Below, piece by piece: positions 8,528-18,364 of a stretch of DNA of 64,000 nt (position 1 is its first letter; each line of letters starts with the position of its first letter). Position numbers and translations under genes: made by a program. The DNA is from Olegusella massiliensis (GTDB lineage Bacteria; Actinomycetota; Coriobacteriia; Coriobacteriales; Atopobiaceae): NCBI RefSeq assembly GCF_900078545.1, contig NZ_FLLS01000002.1, positions 806,001-870,000 of the forward strand, read 5' to 3'. A model generated the notes under the pieces. It saw only the letters and a list, made by a program, of their open reading frames with translations, was not told the DNA's origin and did no database searches.

Positions 8528-9814
8528 CTAATCCTCAGGCTTGATAACTTCAAGTCCACCCATATAGGGGCGCAGTGCCTCGGGAATCGTAATGGAGCCA
8601 TCAGGGTTTTGGTAATTTTCCATAATGGCTGCCATCGTACGACCAACAGCAAGGCCGGAGCCGTTAAGGGTATGAACAAAACGCGTGCCCTTAAATTCCG
8701 CCGGATCCTTATAGCGAATGCCAGCGCGGCGAGCTTGGAAATCCCAGCAGTTAGAGCAGCTGGAAATCTCTTTATAGTTGTTGTAGCTCGGTAACCACAC
8801 TTCAATGTCATAGCATTTACGAGCAGAAAATCCGATATCTCCCGTGCAGAGGGTTACTACGTGATAGGGCAAGCCTAGCAGCTGTAATATTTGCTCTGCT
8901 TCCTCGACCATAGATTCCAGCTGGTTCATAGAATCTTCGGGTCGAGCAAATTTGACCATCTCTACCTTGTCAAACTCATGCACACGAATGATGCCACGAG
9001 TGTCACGACCAGCAGAGCCCGCTTCTTCACGGAAGCAAGGAGTAAAGGCGGTGTACCACAGGGGTAATTTAGAACCATCCAAGATTTCACCACGGTGAAT
9101 GTTGGTAAGCATGACCTCGGCCGTAGGAATCAGATACATTCCGCCTGAAACATGAAAAAGATCCTCATCAAATTTGGGTAGCTGACCGGTGCCAAAAAGC
9201 GAATCATAGTTGGTCAGAACAGGTGGCCACCACTCTTTAAAGCCTGCCTTTGCATGAGTTTCTAGCATGAAGTTGATTAACGCACGCTCCATGCGGGCGC
9301 CCATGCCACCCAGCAAATAAAAGCGCGAGCCAGCAATCTTGACGCCGCGATCAAAATCGATCATACCCAGCTCGGGACCTAAATCCCAGTGAGCTTTGGG
9401 GGTGAAGTCAAATTGCCTGGGCTCTCCCCATTTGCGGACCTCAGGATTGTCGGAGTCATCTTTACCATAGGGAACACTGGGGTCTGGAATATTGGGAATA
9501 GCAGCAACCAAGTCAAAGAGCTGCTTTTCCACGTCCCCACGATCTTCGTCAAGTTGTGCGATACGATCCTTGTTTGCAGCAACAGCTGCTTTCGCAGCTT
9601 CGGCCTCTTCGCGCTTTCCTTCACGCATAAGAAGGCCAATTTCTTTGGAACGAGCGTTGCGTTCGGCCTGTAAGCCTTCAACCTCAGAAATCAGCGAGCG
9701 GCGCTGCTCATCCAATTCAAAAAACTTTTCGCGGTCCCAGTGAGCATTCTGTCTATCTGCGCAAGACTTATCTACCGCGTCAGGATTTTCACGAACAAAT
9801 TTGATGTCGAGCAT
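8528..9814 (-). CDS. serS: seryl-tRNA synthetase
   Basis: 428 residues, the usual bacterial length. The N-terminal tRNA-binding coiled coil occupies about 27-105; the class II core follows, with motif 2 FREEAGSAGRDTRG and motif 3 GLAVGRTMAAIMENYQ. It charges tRNA-Ser (two such tRNA genes lie at 21.9-22.1 kb). GAGAGGG precedes the ATG. I looked for a T-box leader in the 240 bases upstream and did not find one. That interval is a divergent promoter region shared with a small membrane-protein gene. Confidence 0.97.
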   Translation of the reverse strand: MLDIKFVRENPDAVDKSCADRQNAHWDREKFFELDEQRRSLISEVEGLQAERNARSKEIGLLMREGKREEAEAAKAAVAANKDRIAQLDEDRGDVEKQLFDLVAAIPNIPDPSVPYGKDDSDNPEVRKWGEPRQFDFTPKAHWDLGPELGMIDFDRGVKIAGSRFYLLGGMGARMERALINFMLETHAKAGFKEWWPPVLTNYDSLFGTGQLPKFDEDLFHVSGGMYLIPTAEVMLTNIHRGEILDGSKLPLWYTAFTPCFREEAGSAGRDTRGIIRVHEFDKVEMVKFARPEDSMNQLESMVEEAEQILQLLGLPYHVVTLCTGDIGFSARKCYDIEVWLPSYNNYKEISSCSNCWDFQARRAGIRYKDPAEFKGTRFVHTLNGSGLAVGRTMAAIMENYQNPDGSITIPEALRPYMGGLEVIKPED

Positions 9815-10055
9815 CGCGTCCCTCTCGTCCTTCTTTTTCTTGCAAACTCAAAAACTGCAAGCTTATATCTCTCGTGCCACGTTACTGCCAACAATCTAGC
9901 GATAAAGCCGCACTATGCTGTCGTGGCATATTCTTTCCAAGTATATACTTGTAGGCGTCCAGTACGTCTATGGGCATATATGCTAACAACGACAACATGC
10001 GATTTATACGAGTAGATAACAGATTTTGAGCTGTGTTGACATAGGAGGTTATTCC
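9815..10055. promoter_or_regulatory. divergent intergenic region serS / small membrane protein
   Basis: 241 bases between two divergently oriented genes, so it must hold both promoters. It is AT-rich (for example around 9948 and 9976), but I cannot assign -35/-10 boxes with confidence. TTGACA at 10036-10041 touches the AGGAGG site and is too close to the ATG to serve the downstream gene. Confidence 0.35.
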
Positions 10056-10283
10056 ATGGATGCCGTTTCTCAGTTTTTTACTTGGCTCTTTAACGACAAG
10101 GCTGGGGTAATCTGTCTGCTTTTGGGTGGCGTGGTGCTTTTCTTCATCATTGCGTGGTTCCTTGAATCTAAAACGCGCAAGCAGTACTTCAACCATGCAA
10201 AAAGCAAGGATGACTGGAATCTTTTTGACGGCGATGATGACTCCGAGAGCGGTTGGTCTGCTTTTGACGAGGATAATAAATAA
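10056..10283 (+). CDS. small single-span membrane protein
   Basis: 75 residues: one membrane helix (about 17-37, rich in Leu/Val/Ile/Phe), a short basic stretch (KTRKQYFNH), then an Asp/Ser-rich acidic tail with two aromatic W(N/S)xFD-like repeats. ATG 10056 has a perfect AGGAGG at 10043-10048; the open frame upstream to 10026 starts at a TTG without a site. No family recognised. The basic collar after the helix suggests a cytoplasmic C-terminus. Confidence 0.65.
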   Translation: MDAVSQFFTWLFNDKAGVICLLLGGVVLFFIIAWFLESKTRKQYFNHAKSKDDWNLFDGDDDSESGWSAFDEDNK

Positions 10284-10422
10284 ACCTTCTAAATGCGTAT
10301 ATTCATTAATCTCGCAGCTAACAAGCAGGCCGTCTCATCTGAAACGATGTGTGACATTTGACACGCACTGTGCTGCGGAAGCAAGTCGATGCTACGCTGT
10401 CCATCAGTTCATTACATAGCAA
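10284..10422. other. short gap with no recognisable gene
   Basis: Between the small membrane protein and the tRNA-Leu terminator. I see no open frame with a ribosome binding site and no clear hairpin for the rightward gene. Confidence 0.4.
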
Positions 10423-10446
10423 AAGACCCCTCGAAAAAGGGGTCTT
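10423..10446 (-). terminator. terminator of tRNA-Leu
   Basis: 8-bp stem AAGACCCC (10423-10430) / GGGGTCTT (10439-10446); read leftward it ends in TTTTGC, 10 nt after the tRNA CCA end. Confidence 0.85.
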
Positions 10447-10455
10447 GATTATTCA

Positions 10456-10542
10456 TGGTGCGGGCGAAAGGACTTGAACCTTCATGAGATTGCTCTCATA
10501 CGGACCTGAACCGTACGCGTCTGCCAATTCCGCCACGCCCGC
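10456..10542 (-). tRNA. tRNA-Leu(CAG)
   Basis: 87 nt, class II. Acceptor GCGGGCG pairs with CGCCCGC, discriminator A and encoded CCA. Anticodon loop TTCAGGT in a GTACGG/CCGTAT-type stem gives CAG. The long variable arm and GGTTCAAGTCC T-arm are intact. Confidence 0.95.
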
Positions 10543-10589
10543 GTGCGTAGGGATAATACTACGAATACCAGCAGATGGCAAGAAACTAT

Positions 10590-11474
10590 TTAGCGAAACT
10601 CCGGTCCTACAAGGGCGGTAATCTCACCTAACACGCTTTCAAAGCTCACACCACGTAGCTCAAAGTCTGGCTGATGGCGAGTCATACGCATGGCATCAAC
10701 AACAAATTGACCCGCAAACTCAACTGCTGCACGTAAGGACTTATTACACATAATCGCAGCTAACAAGCTTGATGCATAAAGATCTCCCGTGCCATGAATC
10801 ATAAAGGGCAGCAGCTCGCTCTCGAGCTCTTCGCCCTCAAAATCACGGCCACAAACAAAGTTGTAAATCTTTTTATCGCCACGCACAGCACCCTTTATAA
10901 CCACATTTTTTGCACCCATCTCAAGCAGAGCGTCTGCCAGGCGGGAAGTGTAGCCAAGAGAAACATCCTGACCCTCATAGTCAATACCCGTTAATATAGA
11001 CGCTTCCGTCAGGTTGGGAACAAGCAAATCAGCTCCATCAACCAAACTACGAGTGGCCTCGCACATTTCATCGGTATAGGTGGGATATTTCTCTCCTCCA
11101 TCACCCATCACAGGATCGACAATACGCAAAGCACGAGGATATTCGCTATAAATACGCTGGATGGCGCTCACCTGCTCGGCAGAGCCCAAAAAACCCGAAT
11201 ACACTGCATCTAAATCAACGCCATGAATTTTCCAAGCATCAAGATAACCTTTAAGCATTGGGGTGGTGTCATACCTATAAAACTGAGAAAAACCCGTATG
11301 AGCTGAAAAAAGCGAGGTAGGCACTGAACATACATCACAGCCAGCCGCAGATAAAACAGGGATAGCTACCCCAAGTGAACATTTTCCATAACCACACAGG
11401 TCGTGGACGGCAGCTATGCGCGGAACGTAGTTTCCAGAACGCTGATACAAAATCAAATCATTTGCGTGTGCCAT
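10590..11474 (-). CDS. pdxY: pyridoxal/pyridoxamine kinase (PdxY type)
   Basis: 294 residues of the ribokinase/PfkB-like pyridoxal kinase family; it phosphorylates pyridoxal or pyridoxamine in the vitamin B6 salvage pathway. Visible landmarks: VHDLCGYGKCSLG near the N-terminus, DPVMGD (about 135), and the GTGD anion-hole/catalytic motif (about 235). ATG 11474 is chosen because AGGAAG lies 8 nt upstream and homology begins there; the frame extends to 11531 without a site. Downstream is tRNA-Leu on the same strand. A thiamine-pathway ThiD kinase is less likely because of the SAHTGF segment. Confidence 0.85.
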   Translation of the reverse strand: MAHANDLILYQRSGNYVPRIAAVHDLCGYGKCSLGVAIPVLSAAGCDVCSVPTSLFSAHTGFSQFYRYDTTPMLKGYLDAWKIHGVDLDAVYSGFLGSAEQVSAIQRIYSEYPRALRIVDPVMGDGGEKYPTYTDEMCEATRSLVDGADLLVPNLTEASILTGIDYEGQDVSLGYTSRLADALLEMGAKNVVIKGAVRGDKKIYNFVCGRDFEGEELESELLPFMIHGTGDLYASSLLAAIMCNKSLRAAVEFAGQFVVDAMRMTRHQPDFELRGVSFESVLGEITALVGPEFR

Positions 11475-11570
11475 AAGATGCTTCCTTTCACGTGGACTGA
11501 TGGACCTACGCTGCAGGACAGAATAACCCAATAGTAGAACCTGTCGCTAGTTTTGATGAGAAAATTTTTA

Positions 11571-12443
11571 CTAACGATCAACGTCAGGGTTTTCGGCAGT
11601 AGCCGTATTCTGCTCATCGGTAGAATTGGCCGCACCATCTCCCTGTCCAAGGTGGGCAAAAGGTGTATAGCTCGAGGTAATCTTTTTACGCAGTGCTTCT
11701 TGAGTTTTGGAATCCATACCCTCAATCGTGCAGTTATAACGCACGCCGTTTGAGGTGTTTTCTTTGGTCCAGATAAACGTCATAAAAGGATGCGTCTCAC
11801 CGGTTGGTTTGATAAAGTTAAAAAATTGCGAGGTGAGCAAGTTCCCCTTGTCATCCATATACACATTCACATGATAAATAACGGTATTAATATTGGGGTT
11901 CAACAACGCGTTAACCGAAAGTGCTGTAGCTTGAATCTGAGAACTAGAAAAGCAGGTCAAAACATTTTTTGATGTGGTGTCATGCACAGACACTTCAACG
12001 CGATGGGTATGCTGATCGGCTTCTTGAACGGTAAAGTCCTCAGGAAACTGCGTAAAGCCATTACCCCACTCAACGCCACCACGAAGTGCAGAGGCAACGG
12101 TTACCACGCTGACATCTTGAGAAAGATTGGCGGTATTGACACGCCTTATCACACCACAACTCACCTGCGCCAAAATAACTACCGCAAGCAACGTCATCAC
12201 AAAACCGATGGCGGTTCTGCGAATACGCAGTTCAACATCAGAACCAGAAGGATCGGCATCTGATAGTGGGTCAATATCTACCCCATGACCTTTTTCGTGA
12301 CGACGCTTGCGCTCACGAGCAGCACGCTCACGATTGCTATGGCCTGTTTCATCTACCGTTGAAAAAAGCTGCTCTGCCTCTTCATGGCCGAGGGTGCCTT
12401 TGGCCGGACGACGCCCCAAAATCGTACGTTGCCTTTGTGCCAT
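11571..12443 (-). CDS. conserved single-span membrane protein, function unknown
   Basis: 290 residues. The cytoplasmic N-terminus (about 1-85) is charged with an RERAARERKRRHEKGHG block, then one membrane helix (about 90-110, VMTLLAVVILAQVSCGVI), then an extracellular domain of about 150 residues and a low-complexity Asn/Ala/Thr tail. ATG 12443 follows a GGGGGGG run, which I take as the ribosome binding site; a TTG at 12467 has none. It lies between pdxY and a Nudix gene on the same strand. I do not recognise the family; topology suggests an anchored envelope protein. Confidence 0.6.
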   Translation of the reverse strand: MAQRQRTILGRRPAKGTLGHEEAEQLFSTVDETGHSNRERAARERKRRHEKGHGVDIDPLSDADPSGSDVELRIRRTAIGFVMTLLAVVILAQVSCGVIRRVNTANLSQDVSVVTVASALRGGVEWGNGFTQFPEDFTVQEADQHTHRVEVSVHDTTSKNVLTCFSSSQIQATALSVNALLNPNINTVIYHVNVYMDDKGNLLTSQFFNFIKPTGETHPFMTFIWTKENTSNGVRYNCTIEGMDSKTQEALRKKITSSYTPFAHLGQGDGAANSTDEQNTATAENPDVDR

Positions 12444-12513
12444 AACACCCCCCCACTTCTTTGCCAAGCAAAACTTAGCAGCAATTTACGGAAATAACGA
12501 CAGTTCAGCTTAC

Positions 12514-13239
12514 TTAGCTTAGACGATGAGCTACCGCATCACAAACAAGGGTAGCAACTACCGTCTTTGCATCCTCAATGCGCCCATCCAGCACGGCATC
12601 AATAAGTTCTTGCAAAGGTACAAGATCAACGTTAATAAACTCATCAGCATCGGGGCTTGAGCCACACAGATGCAAACCTGTTGCCATATAGAGATGTATA
12701 AGCTCGTCAGCAAAACCACAGGATGTGGCAATAGTCGTCAAAAAGGCAATGTTATCCGCTTCATAGCCGGTCTCTTCCAAAAGCTCACGACGAGCACAAT
12801 CCAGCGGATCCTCACCAGCATCCAACTTGCCAGCAGGCACCTCAACGGTCACACGATTAAGAGCGACACGATACTGTCTCACGAGGCAAATCCTACCATC
12901 ATCCGTAAGGGCAACAACAGCAACCGCGCCGGGATGACGCACAACATCGCGAATAGCGTGACGCCCATCGGCAAGAGATACTTCCATGCGGTTGACATCA
13001 AAAATGCGCCCATGCCAAGCAACATCCTCTGAAAGAATGTGCTCCTCAAGAGCAGCATCACGTTGATCACTACCACCTAACACTAACTCACGCGCTTCGG
13101 GCAAACCAGAGCTATGAGCAGCTCCGCTACGATCGCCGTCATAGGTATATGCCTCGGCTGACTCTAACAAATCAGCAGCTCCATTGGTATTTGTCGTGGT
13201 AGCGTTTTTACTATCGTTGTGCTCGCTTGATGAACCCAT
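12514..13239 (-). CDS. Nudix hydrolase, ADP-ribose pyrophosphatase type
   Basis: 241 residues. The Nudix box is complete at 137-159 (G-x5-E-x7-RELLEETGY), with the upstream VRQYRVALNRVTVEVPAGKLD segment typical of ADP-sugar diphosphatases that cleave ADP-ribose into AMP and ribose-5-phosphate. The first about 65 residues are a variable Ser/Asn/Thr-rich extension not expected in the family. ATG 13239 has AAAGGA upstream; the longer frame to 13341 overlaps purD and is rejected. It starts 13 nt after purD, so the two genes probably share a transcript. Confidence 0.85.
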   Translation of the reverse strand: MGSSSEHNDSKNATTTNTNGAADLLESAEAYTYDGDRSGAAHSSGLPEARELVLGGSDQRDAALEEHILSEDVAWHGRIFDVNRMEVSLADGRHAIRDVVRHPGAVAVVALTDDGRICLVRQYRVALNRVTVEVPAGKLDAGEDPLDCARRELLEETGYEADNIAFLTTIATSCGFADELIHLYMATGLHLCGSSPDADEFINVDLVPLQELIDAVLDGRIEDAKTVVATLVCDAVAHRLS

Positions 13240-13252
13240 GTTTAGTCCTTTG

Positions 13253-14548
13253 TTACGACAAACTTTCGAGAGCATGATGGCCAATATCACTACGGCACTG
13301 CTTACCCTCAAAGTGGATAAGATTGGCCGCTTGATAGGCAAGCTTACGTGCAGCGGCTAAGGTTGGTGCCACCGCCGTCACATTGAGCACGCGACCACCA
13401 GAAGTATAGGTACGTCCATCCGCACCAAGGCAAGTGCCTGCTTGATATACTGTCACGCCTTCAAGCTGTTCTGCTTCTTCAATGCCTTCTATGAGTTTGC
13501 CTTTTTCATAGGATCCAGGATAGCCCGCGCTGGCAAGCACAACGGTCATTGCCCAGTCGTCATTCCAGGAGACCATTGATGCGTCAAGTGTACCTTTGTC
13601 GCAGGCGAGAAAAACATCAACCACATCTGCCTGCATGCGCGGCAACACCACTTGAGTCTCGGGGTCGCCAAAACGAGCATTAAACTCCAATACTTTGGGA
13701 CCTTCGGCGGTAAGCATAAAGCCACCATAGAGACAGCCTGAATAGCAGATCCCATCGCGACGTAGCTGATTGATGACCTTTTGTTCCATTTCGCACATTT
13801 GAGCAAGTTGCTCTGCAGTCACGCTTGGCACAGGAGAATAGGCACCCATACCACCTGTATTAGGTCCGAGATCGCCATCGTAGGCGCGCTTGTGATCTTG
13901 ACTCGTGGCGAGCGGTACCAAGGTTGTACCATCGGTGAGAGCAAGCAAAGAGCATTCGGGGCCTTCGAGCATCTCTTCAACAACAACCGTTGTTCCCGCA
14001 TCGCCAAACGCCCCATCAAAGCATTCTGCAACACCAGCAAGTGCTTCTTTGGTGCTTTGGGCAACAATAACCCCTTTACCTGCGGCAAGACCATCGGCTT
14101 TTACCACGACAGGACCTGCCACCTCACGCACATACGTCTCGCACTCAACACGATTCGTAAAGCTGCGGTACGCCGCAGTTGGCACACCAGCACGTGTCAT
14201 AACATCTTTAGCAAAGCGCTTGGAGCCTTCCATTTGAGCTGCTTTTTTGCTGGGACCAAAACAAGCAATACCTACAGCTCGCACTGCATCAGCTACACCT
14301 GCTACTAACGGTGCTTCAGGTCCAATCACCACCAGACCAATCTCATGCTCCCGAGCAAAACGAGCCACATCCTCGGGACTATCTTGACTGCAATCAGCTA
14401 GCTCCGCTTCGACAAGCATGCCCCCGTTTCCTGGTGTCACCCATAATTTGCCCGCACGAGGAGACTCTGCAAGCTTGCGTAGCAAGGCGTGCTCACGACC
14501 GCCTGAACCCAACAGTAAAATGTCGATCGTTTTGGCTGCGCTCTCCAT
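13253..14548 (-). CDS. purD: phosphoribosylamine--glycine ligase
   Basis: 431 residues, full length. ATP-grasp enzyme of step 2 of purine synthesis: joins glycine to phosphoribosylamine. N-terminal LLLGSGGREHALLRKLAESP is the PurD signature; HKRAYDGDLGPNTGGMGAYSP (about 220-240) and LEFNARFGDPETQ (about 285) are the substrate and ATP-grasp motifs. AAAGGAT lies before the ATG. Other purine genes in the window are purA, purB and purC, at separate loci. Confidence 0.97.
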   Translation of the reverse strand: MESAAKTIDILLLGSGGREHALLRKLAESPRAGKLWVTPGNGGMLVEAELADCSQDSPEDVARFAREHEIGLVVIGPEAPLVAGVADAVRAVGIACFGPSKKAAQMEGSKRFAKDVMTRAGVPTAAYRSFTNRVECETYVREVAGPVVVKADGLAAGKGVIVAQSTKEALAGVAECFDGAFGDAGTTVVVEEMLEGPECSLLALTDGTTLVPLATSQDHKRAYDGDLGPNTGGMGAYSPVPSVTAEQLAQMCEMEQKVINQLRRDGICYSGCLYGGFMLTAEGPKVLEFNARFGDPETQVVLPRMQADVVDVFLACDKGTLDASMVSWNDDWAMTVVLASAGYPGSYEKGKLIEGIEEAEQLEGVTVYQAGTCLGADGRTYTSGGRVLNVTAVAPTLAAARKLAYQAANLIHFEGKQCRSDIGHHALESLS

Positions 14549-14585
14549 ATTTTATCCTTTCAAAGGCAAATTCTGGCTTAACTAC

Positions 14586-15506
14586 CTATCGGTCACTATC
14601 GCCCAAAAGATCGCTTACTTCCTCGGGCGTAATAAGCGACTGTGGAGCAAATGCAACACCTGCTGCAGAGGCACCCACCATAACCACAGAAGTGGGACGT
14701 ATGGGTAAAATACCAGCGCTCACATGCTCAAACTCATTGGTATTGAGAGGACGCTGCAACTTGGATAGCGTAGTTGAATCTACTGACTTTGCCTCAAGAA
14801 GTGTCAGTGGACCCACCTGCTGAGAGTACGTACTCATCTCGCGGGCAAGAATGCCCGCAAGCAAATCAACGCTTTCACTGCGGCGTTCAACTCTGACAGT
14901 ACCACCAGGATTAATGGAGGTATAAAGCCAGCCTCCTGACACACGCATGCCCAATGTCTTGAGAGAACGGCGAAGACCGCGAATATCACCTAATATACAA
15001 GCGCGATCGAGGTCAATGCCTGGGGGTAAGAGTGTCAAAAGACGTGTTTTGCTTGCCATCTCATCGGCACGTTTAATCGCTTCTTCTGCACTTAACCCTG
15101 CATTGCGATCGGCCACGAGGCGCAGTACCACCAAAGCCAACTGTACAGATACTGCTTTAGTATCAAGAACAGTGACTTTGGTATCTACATACTGAGTTGC
15201 TGCTTCGATAGCGGAATCATAGGATCCCACCAGCGCCGCTGAGGGCGCTGGTACCACAATCTCTTTAACGCCACGATCGACAAGCTCATCAAAAGTTGCC
15301 TCAAAACTATCGCGACCAGGAGCTGTAACGCGTGCGCGAGCACGTGCGGCCAATACGTCTAACGCATCGTCCATCGTCATATTGCGATCAAGCAACTCAT
15401 CGCCAGACAACGATAGACGCTGCGATACGAGTTCTACTCCCAGTCTCCGACAAAGCTCTGGTGACAGGTCGCAAGAGCTGTCACAAACAATTGCAAAATC
15501 AGGCAC
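14586..15506 (-). CDS. DegV-family fatty-acid-binding protein
   Basis: 306 residues. The N-terminal FAIVCDSSCDLSPE is the DegV signature; the two-domain fold binds a fatty acyl chain and, in Firmicutes, homologues (FakB) hand fatty acids to the FakA kinase. The start is GTG at 15506, six bases after the purA stop, with a GGAAGTAGGG stretch as ribosome binding site, so translation is probably coupled to purA. No fakA gene is visible here. Lipid binding is inferred from the family. Confidence 0.85.
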   Translation of the reverse strand: MPDFAIVCDSSCDLSPELCRRLGVELVSQRLSLSGDELLDRNMTMDDALDVLAARARARVTAPGRDSFEATFDELVDRGVKEIVVPAPSAALVGSYDSAIEAATQYVDTKVTVLDTKAVSVQLALVVLRLVADRNAGLSAEEAIKRADEMASKTRLLTLLPPGIDLDRACILGDIRGLRRSLKTLGMRVSGGWLYTSINPGGTVRVERRSESVDLLAGILAREMSTYSQQVGPLTLLEAKSVDSTTLSKLQRPLNTNEFEHVSAGILPIRPTSVVMVGASAAGVAFAPQSLITPEEVSDLLGDSDR

Positions 15507-15512
15507 ACTACC

Positions 15513-16793
15513 CTACTTCCAGTAGCGGTCAATTGACTGATCGCGATCGGGACCGACTGTGATAATCGAAACGCGGACACCAGCAAGCTGCTCGAGAAAA
15601 TCGATATAGTCCTTTGCTTCCCGGGGCAACTGATAGAAATTACGGACACCAGAAATATCACACTTCCAGCCAGGAAGTTCTTCGTAAACCGGAGTAGCGT
15701 GATAAAACACTGATTGGTGTTCGGGGACGGTGGTATAGCGGACACCGTCACACTCATAGGCAACGCACACCTTAATGCTGTCAAGGCAACCCAATACATC
15801 AAGCTTGGTAATAGCAAGATCAGTCAGACCGTTGATACGTGCAGCATAGTTCACAACCACTGCATCATACCAGCCACAACGACGTTTGCGACCTGTGGTT
15901 ACCCCGTATTCATGACCAACTTCGCCCAGTAAATCGCCCGTCTCACCAAAGAGCTCTGTGGGGAAAGGACCAGAACCCACACGGGTAAGGTATGCTTTGG
16001 CCACACCGAGAACGCGGTTGATGTTAGTGGGGCCGACGCCAGAACCTGTTACCGCTCCGCCAGCTGTGCAGTTAGAAGAAGTAACAAAGGGATAGGTGCC
16101 GTGATCAATATCGAGCATGGTTGCCTGAGCGCCCTCAAAAAGAACGTTCTTACCGGCTTCAAGCTGTTCATTGAGATAAAGCGATGACTCAACGATATAA
16201 GGACGAATACGCGATGCCATCGGCAGGTAGGTCTCACAAATTTGGTCTACCGTATAGGTAGGCAGGTCATAGACTTTGGAGAGAATGGGGTTTGTGTAGG
16301 CAAGCGCTGCATCAAGCTTTTCGCGGAAAATCTTTTCGTCAAGCATATCTTGGATACGCAAGCCTGTACGGTTCATTTTATCCATGTAGCAAGGACCAAC
16401 ACCACGCTTGGTAGTACCAATGAGGTTCTTGCCTAACTTTTTTTCATGGGCGCCATCAAGATCTTTGTGATAGGGCATAACAATGTGTGCATTACCCGAA
16501 ATCTTAAGGTCATCACAGCTAATTTCAGATTCAGCCAGCATATCAATCTCAGAGAGCAAAATCTCAGGATCGACAATGCAGCCATTACCAACAATTGGAG
16601 TTGTTCCTGGATACATAACGCCTGAGGGCACCTGATGTAAAGCAAGTTTTTTACCATCGGCAATTACTGTATGGCCAGCGTTTGCACCACCGGCATAGCG
16701 ACAAACTACGTCAAAGTCACCTGCAATAAGATCGGTAACCTTGCCCTTACCCTCATCGCCCCACTGGGTTCCTACGAGCACTGATGCGGGCAT
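15513..16793 (-). CDS. purA: adenylosuccinate synthetase
   Basis: 426 residues. Converts IMP and aspartate to adenylosuccinate using GTP. The N-terminal GTQWGDEGKGK(V) P-loop-like signature (about residues 8-18), the catalytic HTVIADGKK region (about 41) and TTKRGVGPCY(M)DK (about 128-140) are intact. GAGGGAGGG precedes the ATG. It leads a two-gene unit with the DegV gene. The 16794-16936 gap upstream carries its promoter, since dnaB ends there on the same strand. Confidence 0.97.
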   Translation of the reverse strand: MPASVLVGTQWGDEGKGKVTDLIAGDFDVVCRYAGGANAGHTVIADGKKLALHQVPSGVMYPGTTPIVGNGCIVDPEILLSEIDMLAESEISCDDLKISGNAHIVMPYHKDLDGAHEKKLGKNLIGTTKRGVGPCYMDKMNRTGLRIQDMLDEKIFREKLDAALAYTNPILSKVYDLPTYTVDQICETYLPMASRIRPYIVESSLYLNEQLEAGKNVLFEGAQATMLDIDHGTYPFVTSSNCTAGGAVTGSGVGPTNINRVLGVAKAYLTRVGSGPFPTELFGETGDLLGEVGHEYGVTTGRKRRCGWYDAVVVNYAARINGLTDLAITKLDVLGCLDSIKVCVAYECDGVRYTTVPEHQSVFYHATPVYEELPGWKCDISGVRNFYQLPREAKDYIDFLEQLAGVRVSIITVGPDRDQSIDRYWK

Positions 16794-16936
16794 ATGCCCT
16801 CCCTCTTGTTAATGCCGCTGTTTATAGTGCGACGGCTTTCGGACCAACCTCTTTAGTATAAAGCAGGACAGGCCCAACCCCCTTGGAGTGCGCCTGTCTC
16901 ACAGCAGCTGCAGATACGTGTGTAATACGACTCTTG

Positions 16937-18364
16937 TTAGTTTCCGCCACCTGCTGGGCGATACACCTCGACAAAGCGTGTTGAATTGGCGAGGAAGGTA
17001 AGGTCGACGGTAGTTAAAGGACCAGAACGGTTTTTCGCAATAATAAACTGTGTGACACCCCAGTCCGGACGGTCACTTCGCTCTGCTTCTTCTTGGGAAG
17101 TAGAGCGGTCAAGCAAAATAACCACGTCGGCATCCTGCTCGATAGCACCAGATTCACGTAAATCGGAAAGTTGCGGTCGTTTGCCTGTACGTCCTTCGAC
17201 AGTACGGTTGAGCTGTGACAAAGCGATGACAGGAATGTGTAAGTCCTTTGCCATAACCTTGAGACCTCGGCTCATTTCGGAAACCTCAGTAGCACGACTA
17301 TCCGCACGCATGCGTCCAGGTGGAGGTGAGACCAGCTGTAAGTAGTCGAGGATTACTATGCCTTTTTCTTTGTCATGCAAAAGGCGGCGCGCTTTGGCGC
17401 GAATCTCGGTGACCGTTGTACCTGCCGTATCGTCAATTTGTACATCAAGTTTTGAAAGCTGAGCGGTTGCTTCCAGCAGGGTTGGCCACTGGTTGTCTTG
17501 GATTCGCGCACCACGGATATCTGAAAGCGGAATGCCTGCCGTTGCCGAAAGCAAACGTTGAGCAATCTCTATTTTGCTCATCTCGAGTGAGAAAAAAACC
17601 ACTGATGCACCATTTTTTGCTGCGTTTATGCAGAGATTAAGAGCAAATGACGTCTTACCAACGCCAGGGCGAGCACCAACAACAATCATCTGACCGGCAC
17701 GCATGCCCTGTAATGCCCCGTCGATATCACGGAAGCCCGTCTTGACACCAATAGCTTCTTCATCAGCCGCAGCCATTTCACCAAGCTGTTCATAAAGCTC
17801 GCCCATTATTTGAGAAAGCGTTGCTGAGTTGTCGCGCACATCCTGACCAGTTACATCAAAGATTTGCTTCTCTGCATAATCAACAACATCACGCGAATCT
17901 TCAGGCGCATCAAATGCCATTGCCTGAATACGCGCTGAGGCAGAGATAAGACGTCGCAAAGTCGCATCGCGCTTGAGCATCTCAACATGATGTTGCCAAC
18001 TAGCCAGTGCAAGAGAGTTTGATCCTAATTCCACCAAGTAAGAAGGACCGCCAATTTTTTCGAGTTCACCAGCGCTTTTTAGGTGGTCAGCTAAAGAGAT
18101 TGGGTCTACTGGCTCACTATGGTCGAACATCTCGGCCATAGAAACAAAGATCTGCTTGTTAGCATGCAGATAAAAATCATCGGGTTCTAGACTAATCAGG
18201 CATTCCTGCAATACATTCTCAGAGAGAATCATTGCTGAGAGGACAGAACGTTCTGCAGCGACATCTTGCGGCATCGAAACATCGCCTGGAAGCGCAGTAA
18301 GTGAAAAATCACGTTCACTCTTAAGACGGCGTCCCCAAGACTGTGTTTTTTCCTTCTCGGGCAC
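16937..18364 (-). CDS. dnaB: replicative DNA helicase DnaB
   Basis: 475 residues, intein-free. N-terminal primase-interacting domain (about 30-130), linker, and RecA-like helicase domain with Walker A GARPGVGKTSF (230-240), Walker B IVILDYLQL (about 340) and the SQLNR segment (about 384). It unwinds the fork and is loaded at oriC; the dciA product of this window is the likely loader. Start is GTG 18364 with GAGGAG upstream. It lies downstream of rpsF-ssb-rpsR-rplI but is separated by a terminator and a 370-nt region carrying DnaA-box-like sites. Confidence 0.96.
   Translation of the reverse strand: MPEKEKTQSWGRRLKSERDFSLTALPGDVSMPQDVAAERSVLSAMILSENVLQECLISLEPDDFYLHANKQIFVSMAEMFDHSEPVDPISLADHLKSAGELEKIGGPSYLVELGSNSLALASWQHHVEMLKRDATLRRLISASARIQAMAFDAPEDSRDVVDYAEKQIFDVTGQDVRDNSATLSQIMGELYEQLGEMAAADEEAIGVKTGFRDIDGALQGMRAGQMIVVGARPGVGKTSFALNLCINAAKNGASVVFFSLEMSKIEIAQRLLSATAGIPLSDIRGARIQDNQWPTLLEATAQLSKLDVQIDDTAGTTVTEIRAKARRLLHDKEKGIVILDYLQLVSPPPGRMRADSRATEVSEMSRGLKVMAKDLHIPVIALSQLNRTVEGRTGKRPQLSDLRESGAIEQDADVVILLDRSTSQEEAERSDRPDWGVTQFIIAKNRSGPLTTVDLTFLANSTRFVEVYRPAGGGN

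Noticed and set aside
10036..10041. TTGACA as promoter -35
   Set aside because: It touches the AGGAGG site and leaves no room for a -10 before the ATG.
9815..10055. T-box leader for serS
   Set aside because: No T-box sequence or antiterminator hairpin found.
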